Source: Stomoxys calcitrans
Taxonomy: Eukaryota; Arthropoda; Insecta; Diptera; Muscidae
DNA length: 64,000 nucleotides
Direction: 5' to 3'
Assembly (NCBI RefSeq): GCF_963082655.1
Contig: NC_081552.1
Coordinates: forward strand, 126,327,494-126,391,493
The translations under genes were made by a program, and so were the position numbers. This document shows, piece by piece, positions 11,769-21,740 of this stretch. Below the pieces are notes generated by a model that was given only the letters and a program-made list of their open reading frames with translations, had not been told where the DNA came from and did not search any database. The number at the start of each line of letters is the position of its first letter. Position 1 is the stretch's first letter.

Positions 11769-12366
11769 AAGGGTGATTTTTTTGAGGTTAGGATTTTCAT
11801 GCATTAGTATTTGACAGATCACGTGGGATTTCAGACATGGTGTCAAAGAGAAAGATGCTCAGTATGCTTTGACATTTCATCATGAATAGACTTACTAACG
11901 AGCAACGCTTGCAAATCATTGAATTTTATTACCAAAATCAGTGTTCGGTTCGAAATGTGTTCATTCACCGTAACGTTGCGTCCAACAGCATCTTTGAAAA
12001 AATACGGTCCAATGATTCCACCAGCGTACAAACCACACCAAACAGTGCATTTTTCGGGATGCATGGGCAGTTCTTGAACGGCTTCTGGTTGCTCTTCACT
12101 CCAAATGCGGCAATTTTGCTTATTTACGTAGCCATTCAACCAGAAATGAGCCTCATCGCTGAACAAAATTTGTCGATTCACTGAAAATGATTTCACTGAA
12201 AATGATTCACTGAAAATGATATGCAAGCGTTGCTCGTTAGTAAGTCTATTCATGATGAAATGTCAAAGCATACTGAGCATCTTTCTCTTTAACACCATGT
12301 CTGAAATCCCACGTGATCTGTCAAATACTAATGCATGAAAATCCTAACCTCAAAAAAATCACCCTT
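11769..12366. mobile_element. Palindromic mariner-superfamily element, internally deleted
   Basis: Begins AAGGGTGATTTTTTTGAGG and ends with its reverse complement, flanked on both sides by the dinucleotide TA (11767-11768 and 12367-12368), the IS630-Tc1-mariner target duplication. The terminal inverted repeats are over 100 bases long and run into the transposase start codon: each arm reads MNRLTNEQRL inward. Between the arms is only a ~200-base transposase core fragment, in minus orientation. Element length is 598 bp. Near the right arm, CACTGAAAATGAT occurs three times (12178-12222). It cannot encode a full transposase. Confidence 0.9.
11843..12253 (-). pseudogene. Transposase fragment fusing N-terminus to catalytic core
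   Basis: The minus-strand frame reads MNRLTNEQRL near residue 1, then jumps through SESFSVKSFSVNRQ to ILFSDEAHFWLNGYVNKQNC and TVWCGLYAGGIIGPYFF. SDEAHFW carries the second catalytic aspartate region of a mariner-superfamily DDE transposase. The first catalytic region, most of the DNA-binding domain and the third acidic residue are missing. After VTVNEH the frame runs back out through the opposite arm, so the last third is antisense arm sequence. A complete relative would be about 350 residues. Confidence 0.8.
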
Positions 12367-12368
12367 TA

Positions 12369-12450
12369 GTAATTGGTCTATAAATCCGTTTGACCGGTTT
12401 TGAGGTTGGGCGGCCATCCTAGGCACCCCACCTCAGATTCTAATACCAAA
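12369..12450 (+). repeat. Family E remnant between mariner derivative and A element
   Basis: AATTGGTCTATAAATCCGTTTG and the following GGCGGCCATCCTAGGCACCC match the E block at 7628-7680 and, in reverse complement, 29590-29645. It is the same E copy that continues after the A element at 13733. Confidence 0.6.
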
Positions 12451-13732
12451 TTTTTATACCCACCACTGAAGGATGGGGGTATATTAATTTTGTCATACCC
12501 TTTGCAACACATCGAAATATCCATTTCCGACCCTATAAAGTATATATATTCTTGATCAGCGTAAAAATCTAAGACGATCTAGACATATCCGTCCGTATGT
12601 CCGCCTGTCTATTGAAATCACGCTAAAGTCTTCAAAAATGAAGATATTGAGCTGAAACTTTGCACAGATTCTTTCTTTGTCCATAAGCAGGTTAAGATCG
12701 AATATGGGCTATATCGGACTATATCTTGATATAGCTCCAATATAGACCGATCCGCCGATTAAGGTCTTAGGCCAATAAAAGCCACATTTATTTTGCGATT
12801 ATGCTGAAATTTGGGACAGTGAGATGTGTTAGACCCTTCGACATACTTCGTCAATTTGGCTCAGATCGGTCCAGATTTGGATATAGGTGTCATATAGACC
12901 GATCCTCCGATTTAGGGTCTAAGGCCCATAAAAGCCACATTTATTATCCGATTTTGCTAAAATTTTGGACAGTGAGTTGTGTTAGGCCTTTCGACATACT
13001 TCGTCAGTTTGGCTCAGATCGGTCCAGATTTGTATATCTTTCATATAAACCGATTCTCCTATGTAGAGTGTTAGACCCATAAAAGCCACATTTATTATAA
13101 AATTTTGCTGAAAATTGGGACAGTGAGTTGTGTTAGGCCTTTCGACATACTTCGACAATTTGGCTCAGATCGGTCCAGATTTGGATATAGCTGTCATATA
13201 GACCGATCCTCCGTTTTAGGGTCTTAGGCCCATAAACGCCACATTTATTGTCCGATGTCGCCGAAACTTGGGACAGTGAGTTAACTTAAGCCCCTTGACA
13301 TACTTCTGCATTATTTGGGACAGAGAGTTAAGTTAAGCCCCTCCACATACTTCTGCCGTATAGACCGATATCTCGATTTAAAGTCTTGGCCCCAAAAAGG
13401 CGTATTTATAATCCGATTTAACTGAAATTTGACACATTGACTTATTTTAAGCTTTTCGACATCCATGTTTTATGTGGTTCATGTTTAGATATAGTTGGTT
13501 TATGTTTAGATATAGCTACTAAAAAGACCAATATTTTGTTATACACAATTGAACAGTGACTTGTACTTATTAGTATTTGGTCCAAATCGGATCATATTTC
13601 GATATAACTACTATGGGACATAAGGTATGGAATTTTCACCGGAATTTGATGAAAGGTGGTTTACATATATATACCTGAGGTGGTGGGTATCCAAAGGTCG
13701 GCCCGACCGAACTTAAAGCCTTTTTATTTGTT
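12451..13732 (+). mobile_element. Family A HINE-like element, full length
   Basis: Opens TTTTTATACCCACCACTGAAG with fold-back GGATGGGGGTATA. Core GACCCTATAAAGTATATATATTC, then CATATCCGTCCGTATGTCCGCC. Internal units contain TAGGCCCATAAAAGCCACATT, TTATTATCCGATTTTGCT and GATCGGTCCAGATTTGGATA. The 3' block is GAGGTGGTGGGTATCC, followed by a mutated palindrome (GGTCGGCCCGACCGAAC) and a terminal TTTTTATTTGTT. It sits within family E sequence. Confidence 0.88.
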
Positions 13733-14095
13733 GATCCAAATAATAAGTATGCAAACAAAATTTCGCTTTAATCGCCCTACCCAGATCTGATGTTTTTGAA
13801 AATTATTTTTGAGGCCCTTCTTAGAGTGGGAAAGTTAAAAAATAATACTGTAAACAACCGCAACGAAGATAAATGCTGTCAGTATCAGTTTTGATGACTC
13901 TGCTCTCTTTCTGTTCTGTTGGCTTCCCCAAATTAGTGCCATTGATGGCTACTTTCAACTGGATCAACTAAATCCATTTAAAAGCAGTCAGTACTGTTTT
14001 AATATCTCAAGAGTGGCCTGATCGGGGCAATATGGGACTCAAATGAAAGGTATTTGGAAGTAGAATACAAATTTGACATCAAAATTTGGGTCCAA
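13733..14095 (+). repeat. Family E remnant
   Basis: Contains CAAACAAAATTTCGCTTTAATCG, CCTACCCAGATCTGATGTTTTT, then the block with GTTCTGTTGGCTTCCCC and TTGATGGCTACTTTCAACTGG shared with 7890-7990 and 29270-29350, and one D-like module word (GGGACTCAAATGAAAGGTAT). It is cut at about 14095 by a family B element. Confidence 0.65.
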
Positions 14096-15169
14096 GTCCG
14101 GGCCGAATCTTATATACCCTCCACCATGGATCACATTTGTCGAGTTCTTTTCCCGTCATCTCTTCTTAGGCAAAAAAGGATATAGGAAAAGATTTGCTCT
14201 GCTATTAGAGCGATGTCAAGATATGGTCCGGTTTGGACCACAATTAAATTATATGTTGGAGACCTGTGTAAAATGTCATCCAAATCGAATAAGAATTGGG
14301 CCCTTTGGGGAGATCGATTTATATGGGAGCTCTATCGGGCTATAGACCGATTCAGACCCTAATAAACACGTATGTTGATGGTCGTGAGAGGATTCGTCGT
14401 CGAAATTTCAGCCAAATCGGGTAGGAATTGCGCCCTCTAGAAGCTCAAAAAGTCAAGTCCCCAGATCTGTTTATGTGACAGCTATATCAGGTTATGGACC
14501 GATTTGAACCATACTTGGCACAGTTGTTGGATATCATAACAAAACACGTCGTTCAAAATTTCATTCCAATCGGATAAGAATTGCGCCCTCTAGAGGCTCT
14601 AGAAGTCAAGACCAAAGATCGGTTTATATGGCTGCTAATCAGGTTATGGACCGATTTGAACCATACTTGGCACATTTGTTGGATATCATAGCGCTCTCTT
14701 GAAGCTCAAAAAGTCAAGTCCCCAGATCTGTTTATATGAGAGCTATATCAGTTTATGGACCGATTTGAACCATTCTCGGCACGGTTGTTGGATATCATAA
14801 CAAACTACATCTTGCAAAATTTCATCCCAATCGGATAAGAATTGAGCACTCTAGAGGCTCAAGAAGTCAAGACCCAAGATCGGTTTATATGGCAGATATA
14901 TCAAAACATGGACCGATATGGCCCATTTACAATACCAACCGACCTACACTAATAAGAAGTATTTGTGCAAAATTTCAAGCGGCTAGCTTTACTCCTTCGG
15001 AAGTTAGCGTGCTTTCGACGGACGGACGGACGGACTTGGTTAGATCGACAAAAATGTCGCGACGATCAAGAATATATATACTTTATGGGGTCTCAGACGA
15101 ATATTTCGAGTAGTTACAAACAGAATGACGAAATTAGTATACCCCCATCCTATGGTTGAGGGTATAAAA
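14096..15169 (-). mobile_element. Family B HINE-like element, minus, 3' tip missing
   Basis: Starts inside the palindrome (CCGGGCCGAATCTTATATACCC), so the AACAAGTAAAAGCGTGC tip is gone. Internal units follow with GCGCCCTCTAGAAGCTC and TTTATATGACAGCTATATCAGG. Near 15000-15045 come AGTTAGCGTGCTTTCGACGG and the (GACG)n microsatellite, then AAGAATATATATACTTTATG, and it ends CCCCCATCCTATGGTTGAGG...GTATAAAA. Confidence 0.85.
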
Positions 15170-15356
15170 CTGATGTTTTAGTATTTGTGGGTCGACCCAT
15201 CCCCAAGAGGATCTCAAGACTCAATTGATTAATGATTGATTACGAATATGACATTAAACTTTGTGTCCAAGAATCTAATTGGCGTCTTGCCTCCAAAAAT
15301 CCCCTCCAATAGAATATTTGACCAATTAAAACAATGGGGAATCAAATCTTACATAT
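15170..15356 (-). repeat. Family E remnant
   Basis: Holds TACGAATATGACATTAAACTTTG and GTGTCCAAGAATCTA, which match 28580-28620, and GACCAATTAAAACAATGGGGA, which matches 28650-28680. It is the reverse complement of 9955-10060-type E sequence. Confidence 0.6.
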
Positions 15357-16717
15357 AACAAGTAAAAAGGCGTTAAGTTCGGCCGGGCCGAACATTGGAT
15401 ACCCACCACCTCGGGTATATATGTAAACTACCTTTCATCAAAATCCAGCGAAAATTGTATGCCTTATGTCCCATAGCAGTTATATCGAAATATGATCCGA
15501 TTCGGACCAAATTCTAGTAAGTACAAGTCATTGTTCAATTATGTATAACAAAATGTTGGTCCTTTTAGCTATATCTAAAAATAAACCGATCTGACCCATA
15601 TACAATATGGATGTCGAAAAGCCTTACATAAGTCAATGTGTCAAATTTCAGTTAAATCGGATTATAAATGCGTCTTTTTTGGGGCTAAGACTTTAAATCG
15701 AGATATCGGTCTATATGGCAGCTATATCTAAAGCTTGATCGACCTAAGTGAAACTGAAAAAGGATGTCGAAGGGCCCAACACAACTCACTGTCCCAAATT
15801 GTGGCGACATCGGGCAATAAACGCGCTTTTTCTGGCCCCAAAACCTAAAACCGAGAGATCGGTCTATATGGCAGCTATATCCAAATCTTGACCTATCTGT
15901 GCCATAATGCAGAACTATGTCAAGAGGTTGAACCTAACCCATTGTCCCAAATTTCGGCGACATCGGACAATAAATGCGCCTTTTATGGGCCTTAGACCCT
16001 AAATAGTAGGATCGGTCTATATGACAGTTATATCCAAATCTGGACCGATCTAGACCAAATTGACGAAGGATGTCGAGGAGCCTCACACAACTCACTGTCT
16101 TAAATTTCAGTAAAATCGGATAATAAATGTGGCTTTTATGGGCCTAAGACCCTAAATGCGAAGATCGGTCTATATGACAGCTATATCCAAATCTGGACCG
16201 ATCTAGACCAAATTGACGAAGGATGTCGAGGAGCCTCACACAACTCACTGTCTTAAATTTCAGTAAAATCGGATAATAAATGTGGCTTTTATGGGCCTAA
16301 GACCCTAAATGCGAAGATCGGTCTATATGGCAGCTATATCCAAATCTGGACCGATCTGAGCCAAATTGACGAAGGATGTCGAAGGGCCTAACACAACTCA
16401 CTGTGTAAAATTTTAGCATAATCGGTTAATAAATGTGGCTTTTATGGGCCAAAGACCTTAAATCGGCGGATCGGTCTATATGGGGGCTATACCAAGATAT
16501 GGCTTATGGACAAAAAAAGACTTTAAGCAAAATGTCAGCTCAATATCTCTATTTTTGAAGACTGTAGCGTGATTTCAACAGGCAGACGGATTTTTTTAGA
16601 TTTTTACTCTGATCAAGAATATATATACTTTATAGGGTCGGAAATGGATATTTCGATGTGTTGCAAACGGAATGACAAAATGGATATACCCCCATCCTTT
16701 GGTGGAGGGTATAAAAA
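15357..16717 (-). mobile_element. Family A HINE-like element, full length, recently homogenised units
   Basis: Begins AACAAGTAAAAAGGCGTTAAG with palindrome GTTCGGCCGGGCCGAAC and TACCCACCACCTCGGGTATA. The internal array includes two adjacent 153-bp units that read identically over most of their length (landmark TAGACCAAATTGACG at 16051 and 16204). The right end has a reduced microsatellite (CAGGCAGACGG), AAGAATATATATACTTTATAGG and CCCCCATCCTTTGGTGGAGG...TATAAAAA. Confidence 0.88.
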
Positions 16718-18435
16718 TCAATTTGTGTTTGTAGGTTTGTTTGTTATTTTGTTTGTTTGTGTGTTCCTTATAGACTCTAGGGGGACCACCCTAACCCGCA
16801 AAACACCCCCAAATCGGACATATTTACCGACTATGGCAATATGGGACTCAAATAAAAGGTATTTGCGAGTAGAATACGAATCTGACATCCAAATTTTGGA
16901 CCACGTTTAAAGGGGTCCACCCCTTCCCCAAAACACCCCCAATCTGGACTTATTTACTGACAATAGGAATATGGGGCTTAGATAAAAGGTATTTGAGTGT
17001 AGAATTAGAATCTGATATCCAAATATGGGACCATGTGTCTGGGGGCCGCCTCTCCCTAAAAACATCCCCCAAAGGGGACAAATTTACGACCATAGCCATA
17101 TGGGGCTCAAATGAAAGGTCTTTGGGAGTAAAGCACGAATCTGATATCAATATTTGGGAAAAGCGTCTATGGGGCCACCCCTCCCCCACAACACCACCCA
17201 AATAGTAAGTATTTGCTGACTTTTGCAATATGAGGCTCAAATAAGAGGAATTTTAGAGTGGAACACGAATCCGATGTATATTTTCGAGGCAAACTCACAG
17301 AGTGGCCGTCCATCCTCCAAAACACCCCCCAAGCCCGTCATGTTTGCAGACTATGAAAATATGGGGCTCAAATTAAAGGTATATGGGAGTAGACCACGTA
17401 TCTGATATCAACATTAGGGACCAACTGTCTAGCGGACGTCCCACCACCATAACAACCACCAAATAGGACGTATTTGCTCACCAAAACAACTTGGGTCGTA
17501 AAGAGAGTGGAACTACATATTTATAGTTTTAGGGCCAATACCCCAAACCGGACATATTTGCTGACTTTTGCAATAAGGAGTTTAAATTAGATTTGAAAAC
17601 GAATTTGATATCCAATTTTGAGGCCAATGGCAATATGGGGTTCAAATAAATGATATATAGATATATGAGAATAGAGCACGTTGCTAATATATTTTCCGGG
17701 CTTAGTGTTTGGGCGACCACCCCAATCCCCAAAACACCCCTAAATCGGGCATATTTACCGACCATGACAATGTGGGCCTAAATGAAAAGTATTGGGGAGT
17801 AGATTAAGAATTGATACCCATTTTCATAACCAATTTTCTGGGTGTCTACCCCTTTCCCAAAATACCCCACAAACAGCAATTTTTGAGAGACCATCGCAAT
17901 ATGGGGCTCAAATAAAGGTATTTGGGAGTAGAATACGAATTTTATATCCAAATGTAGGACCATGTATTTAGGGCATCACCCCTTTCCCAAAACACCCCCA
18001 AAGGGAAAAAAATTTTTCGGCCATCCCAATATGTGGTTCAAATAAAACGTACTTGAGATTAGAAAACGAATTTGATAACCTATTTTGGGGCCATGTGTTT
18101 GGGGGACGCCTTATCCTGTAAACTCTTAAGCCAATGGCAATATGGGGTTTAAATAAATGGCACTTGAGAGAAGAGCACGATGCTGATATATTTTCAGGGC
18201 CATGTATCTGGTAGTACACTTTACATCCAAACTTAAATTCGTAGACCAATAAAGAAAATATGGGATTCAGATAAAGGCATTTATATTGTTAAACTGTTAG
18301 TCAAGCGATATACTATTTTCGTAGCATGGTATTTTACTAAAAACTCTTTAATTGTCAAAAATAAATATTCCAAGGAAGCTTTTGTTCCAAATAAAGTAAA
18401 AGAAGGCGCAGCGGAGCGGGCCCGGGTCAGCTAGT
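16718..18435 (-). repeat. Family D copy, full length, minus
   Basis: On the minus strand it runs from ACTAGCTGACCCGGGCCCGC at 18434 down to the (CAAA)n/GGAACACAC 3' end at about 16720-16775. Modules recur every ~130 bases. Minus-strand frames at 17529-17765 and 17778-17963 reproduce peptides encoded by the same module in other D copies, which shows the modules are shared sequence and not selected genes. Confidence 0.8.
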
Positions 18436-18810
18436 GATAGATATTTTTGAGTAGAGTGCGTCATTCAAATAGGTACTCAAGTGGCAGATACAGTGTGGCG
18501 CACAACCCTCATATAGACAGCCTCCACCAAACGGCTGCATACACCAATCATTAAAATTTGGTGTTAAATTAGAGCTATAAGGTTGTGGACTTCGAATCTG
18601 ATGTCTTCATATGTCTAGCGGACCACCTCACCCCAAAACAGTCGATCAATCATAATGACTTAACAGGACACTGTGTGATTTAATTAATGTGTGGGACACA
18701 AATAAATGTCAAAGGCTCAAGAAAACCGGTTTATATGACTGATGTATCTGGTTATGCACCGATTTCACCCATACTTGGCACAGTTGTTAGAAATCATTAC
18801 AAAACACCTT
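18436..18810 (-). repeat. Family E remnant, mixed with short B fragment
   Basis: GATAGATATTTTTGAGTAGAG and GTGGCAGATACAGTGTGGCG match 28690-28750. A short B-like word group (CCGGTTTATATGACTG...CACAGTTGTTAGAAATCATTAC) occupies about 18715-18805, just before the retroposon relic. Confidence 0.6.
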
Positions 18811-18832
18811 TCATCCGTTATGACCCGGCATT

Positions 18833-19519
18833 GTAATCCTGGATTTTGTCATCCTCAGAGAAGGCGTTAATCTCTTTCTTACACTGTAAGTCTGTTCGTG
18901 ACCTTACCGTCCTGGTTGTTATTGCCCTTATGACAATTTTATTGCCCGGATCTCCGCCTGCAGGACCGTATTATGTTTAGGCAGTCTAACAGATCTCAGT
19001 CCCTAGGTTGCCAATGTAAAACCCCAGGCCCACTCTGTCCTCTAGCTTTGATTCATCCGTGTAACATGATCTTCCAGATGGCAATACTAGGGTTCCCTCA
19101 ATCCAAGACTGTGCCGATGGCAGCAGTGCCTCGCACTCGACTTCAAGGTACATCTCAGGTATCCGAAAGGATACCTCTTCCATTCCTTCCAGATTTCCTA
19201 TGGTTGCCTCGATTATACCGCGATGGTATGAGCTGCTTCCATCCTCAATCCATTCTTCCATCGCTTTAAGTCTCATAACCGCGGTGGCTGCCTCACACTT
19301 AAATTGTGTGTCAATAGGTGGGATATCTAGAATAGCCTCCAGTACCCTAGTGGGCGTGGTACTCATTGCTCCGCCTATGCCAAGACAACATGTTAGGCAT
19401 TCTGTTTGTATTTGAGCTGTTTGTATTTTGGTATAAACACCACTCTTGCCTCCTGCCATGCTTTCGGAGTATATAAGTCCTAGGCACGCTGTGAAAATTG
19501 TAGCCAGACGAAGCGTCAA
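18833..19519 (-). pseudogene. Deleted RT fused to RNase H start
   Basis: The 177-codon frame opens in the RT N-terminal zone (TLRLATIFTACLGL), then reads GGKSGVYTKI. It jumps directly to TECLTCCLGIGGAMSTTPTR and LEAILDIPPID, the region normally just before RNase H. All RT catalytic motifs, including YADD, are absent, so an internal deletion joined the two in frame. Near residues 155-177, YTDESKLEDRVGLGFYIG shows the first RNase H aspartate (YTDxSK). Continuing past the stop, LPKHNTVLQAEIRAIKLS carries the RNase H glutamate (QAE). After a frame break comes TTRTVRSRTDLQCKKEINAF. Confidence 0.75.
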
Positions 19520-19540
19520 ATAGTCTGCCTCTTTCTGTAG

Positions 19541-20340
19541 TCACGCCGGAAATATTCCGTCAGGTCCGGGTGACTTATATGGTTTGAAGCTCCTCAAGGA
19601 TTCCTTCACCATAAATTCCGTTATTATAAACCTTCGATCAACGTCATTATTCCAAGATTCCGGTGTCTCCGTGAGACCCTTCGTATCCTGTGGAAAATGG
19701 ATTTTCATTAAAAGCCTCAATATGTCCTCCGATGTCTTTGCTCTCACTTCCATGTCGTCTACTAAAGTTTCAGTTTGGACATGGGATTTTAAGAAAAACT
19801 TTTTTATCTTGGCGGCGTCATTAACGTTATCGACATGTTCGCAGAAAAGCTTCCAGAAGGCACGTTTTGCCGCTCTGGTAATCTTATTGTATTGCTTGAG
19901 CCGTTTGAAATACATATCCCAATAAACTTCCTGTTAAAAGGTCTGCGGAATTCTTTCCCAATATTGCGAATCTCCCCCATCACCCAGGGTTTTTCTTGGG
20001 CTGATTGCGTTTCCAGTGCAGTCGTAATCCTGTCTTCTATGCATGGACAATGTAAACTATCTTGCCCAAGCCTTCTTCTTATTTCAACTTATTCCGGAAG
20101 ATTATCGGATTTGGCAATGGCGGTGTCGGAGAATCCAAAGGCAGATAAAGTAATGTCAGGTATGCTCCAACGTCTCCTTGTCTCAACACTTTTGAATCCG
20201 TCATTGACCACTCTGGGGAAAATATATAATTCAAATTTTTATGACAAACAATGCAGGTTCTGGGCCGAGTACCAGTGTAAGCATCGAATAATTGGAAGTC
20301 GGTATGGCTCTGTCCAGGAACTTTGTTCCGAGTCGTCCAT
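19541..20340 (-). pseudogene. RT N-terminal zone and degraded endonuclease linker
   Basis: The 124-codon frame at 19541-19915 contains YNKITRAAKRAFWKLFCEHV, then SFKPYKSPGPDGIFPA, the conserved RT motif 0/1 of non-LTR elements. Upstream on the minus strand, in other frames, EKPWVMGEIRNIGKEFRRPF and then SLLG/DMYF indicate the linker between endonuclease and RT. Still further (about 20060-20340) the sequence probably derives from the endonuclease end, but stops and frameshifts leave only short suggestive peptides, so that part is uncertain. Confidence 0.7.
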
Positions 20341-20428
20341 GGCTCCTGAATTAAGGCAATATGAATCTTGCCCTTGCTGATTTTCTCAAATGGGCATACT
20401 CGGAATAGATGATGATCTCATAGTCTGC

Positions 20429-21187
20429 TCACTGTTCTTTAAACTGCATTGACTTTCCTGTAACTGCACTGCCTGATGTCATCGTTTTAGGTTTATTGCC
20501 TAGTCTAGTCTTCCGACTCTTCATAAAGTCGGTAATGGTTCCATCGTCGAGTCCCTGTTCGTTAGGCTGTATTGGGTTTCCATTTCTTGTACTACCTGAT
20601 GATTCAGTACTGGGATCTTTGCCTATCTTGGTCTTCAAAATCTTAAGTAAATGGGCTTCTGGGGAGTAGGTGATGGTACCATCATCGGCTCCCTGTTCGT
20701 TGCGTTGCATTGAGTCACCTGTCGCTGCGCTGCCTAATGTTTTAATATTAGGATCTTTACCTATCCCAGTATTCCGAATTTTTAAGGTGCTGATGGGTCC
20801 GTCGTCGGGTTCCTGTTTGTAAGGCTGTGTTGGGTCTCTCGCCACTGCACTGCCTGATATTTTACTATCAGGATCATTGCTTCTCTTAATCTTTCCAATA
20901 TTGAGAGATGCCGTGATTGTCTCGTTGTCGGCCCAATGTTTGTTGGGCGGTGTTGAGTCACCTGCCACTGCACGGCCTGATGTCGCAGAATGAAAATTTC
21001 TGCCTACCCTCCTTGGTTTTCCCACAGTACTTGAAAGCGGGGAGCTCCTTTTCTTCCTCAGTATTTTAGCAGTGTTATGCTCTTCGGGAGATCTGATTCT
21101 TTTTCCAGCTTCCGTAGAAGTGCCTGGAATGTTAGTTCTATCGCTTCCAGCATCCTGCACTTTCACCCGATTACGCTGTCGGTACAT
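20429..21187 (-). pseudogene. Gag-like ORF1 segment with internal tandem repeats
   Basis: A 252-codon open frame, rich in Lys, Arg, Ser, Thr and Asp, with no zinc knuckle in view. The first ~70 residues are basic (KRIRSPEEHN, ILRKKRSSPL). From about residue 90, a unit built on SGSAVxxDxxQPxxQxPDDGxI recurs, for example ISGSAVARDPTQPYKQEPDD, LGSAATGDSMQRNEQGADDG and SSGSTRNGNPIQPNEQGLDD. At DNA level about five units start near 20970, 20850, 20728, 20593 and 20467. Position upstream of RT in the same orientation suggests ORF1 of the retroposon. The real start probably lies in another frame near 21489. A cellular repeat protein captured here is a less likely alternative. Confidence 0.55.
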
Positions 21188-21489
21188 ACTCCTCTGTCTC
21201 CTTCGTCGTGCACCGGATCACTTTCTCGGTCCGCTTGTGAGCTTAGCAAAGGCTGTCAACCCGATGCCTCATCTCTCGATTCGACAGCGATAACTGTTTC
21301 ATTGACACAGTCGCTGTTTGAATCCGAGTTAGAAACACTATAAAGGCTGGGGACGAACTGTGCATCCCTCTGGCGCTTGAAGCATTACTTTCGACTACAG
21401 GTGCCAAGGCACCCACACCTAAAGGAGGGGAGGACAACGCGCTACAGTCTGACGCCACCACCGCAGATGTTGAGTCTTTGGAGCCCATT
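21188..21489 (-). pseudogene. Probable ORF1 N-terminal segment, frameshifted
   Basis: The minus frame from ATG at 21489 reads MGSKDSTSAVVASDCSALSS, then PPLGVGALAPVV and a Ser/Ala-rich stretch, and further on TQIQTATVSMKQLSLSNREM-like sequence. Low-complexity Ser/Ala/Pro N-termini are common in non-LTR gag proteins. A frame change near 21190-21240 separates it from the 252-codon segment. No specific domain is recognised. Confidence 0.4.
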
Positions 21490-21549
21490 TCTAGCCTACT
21501 CCAAAAGGCTTTACATTTTTTTCGTAATAGGCAGTACCAATTCCGAGAT

Positions 21550-21553
<4 letters not shown>

Positions 21554-21589
<36 letters not shown>
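21554..21589. repeat. (TA)n microsatellite
   Basis: An uninterrupted run of alternating A and T, 36 bases. It lies just upstream of the gag-like segment of the minus-strand retroposon and next to a short E-like fragment (to about 21740). Confidence 0.95.
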
Positions 21590-21591
<2 letters not shown>

Positions 21592-21740
21592 CTTCGAGGA
21601 GCGAAAAAAAAAACCTGCGTGTTACTCAACGGCTTCAAAATTATTAACAATAATTTTCTAAAAACATCATATCTCGGAGATAGGTAGGGCGATTTGAACG
21701 AAACTTTGTTGGCACACTCTCATATAAATCTATATATATA

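Larger units (their letters stand above)
18815..21490 (-). mobile_element. LOA/I-like non-LTR retrotransposon relic
   Basis: On the minus strand the order is gag-like ORF1 (21489 to 20429), degenerate endonuclease/RT N-terminal zone (about 20340 to 19541), and fused RT/RNase H remnant (19519 to 18833). That order, plus an RNase H domain after RT, fits the LOA, I or R1-Jockey group of APE-type non-LTR elements. LOA/I-like is my best guess, not established. All frames are broken and the RT palm is deleted. No target duplication or clear tail was identified at the 3' end (about 18815). Confidence 0.75.

Noticed and set aside
11882..12184. 100-codon plus-strand frame beginning MNRLTNEQRL
   Set aside because: Only the first ~25 residues are transposase. 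The remainder is the antisense of the catalytic core, because the core is inverted relative to this arm.
19835..20380. 181-codon plus-strand open frame
   Set aside because: Antisense to the retroposon endonuclease/RT linker on the minus strand; the coding signatures are on the minus strand.
21377..21687. Frames encoding runs of alternating Ile and Tyr
   Set aside because: Translation of the (TA)n microsatellite.
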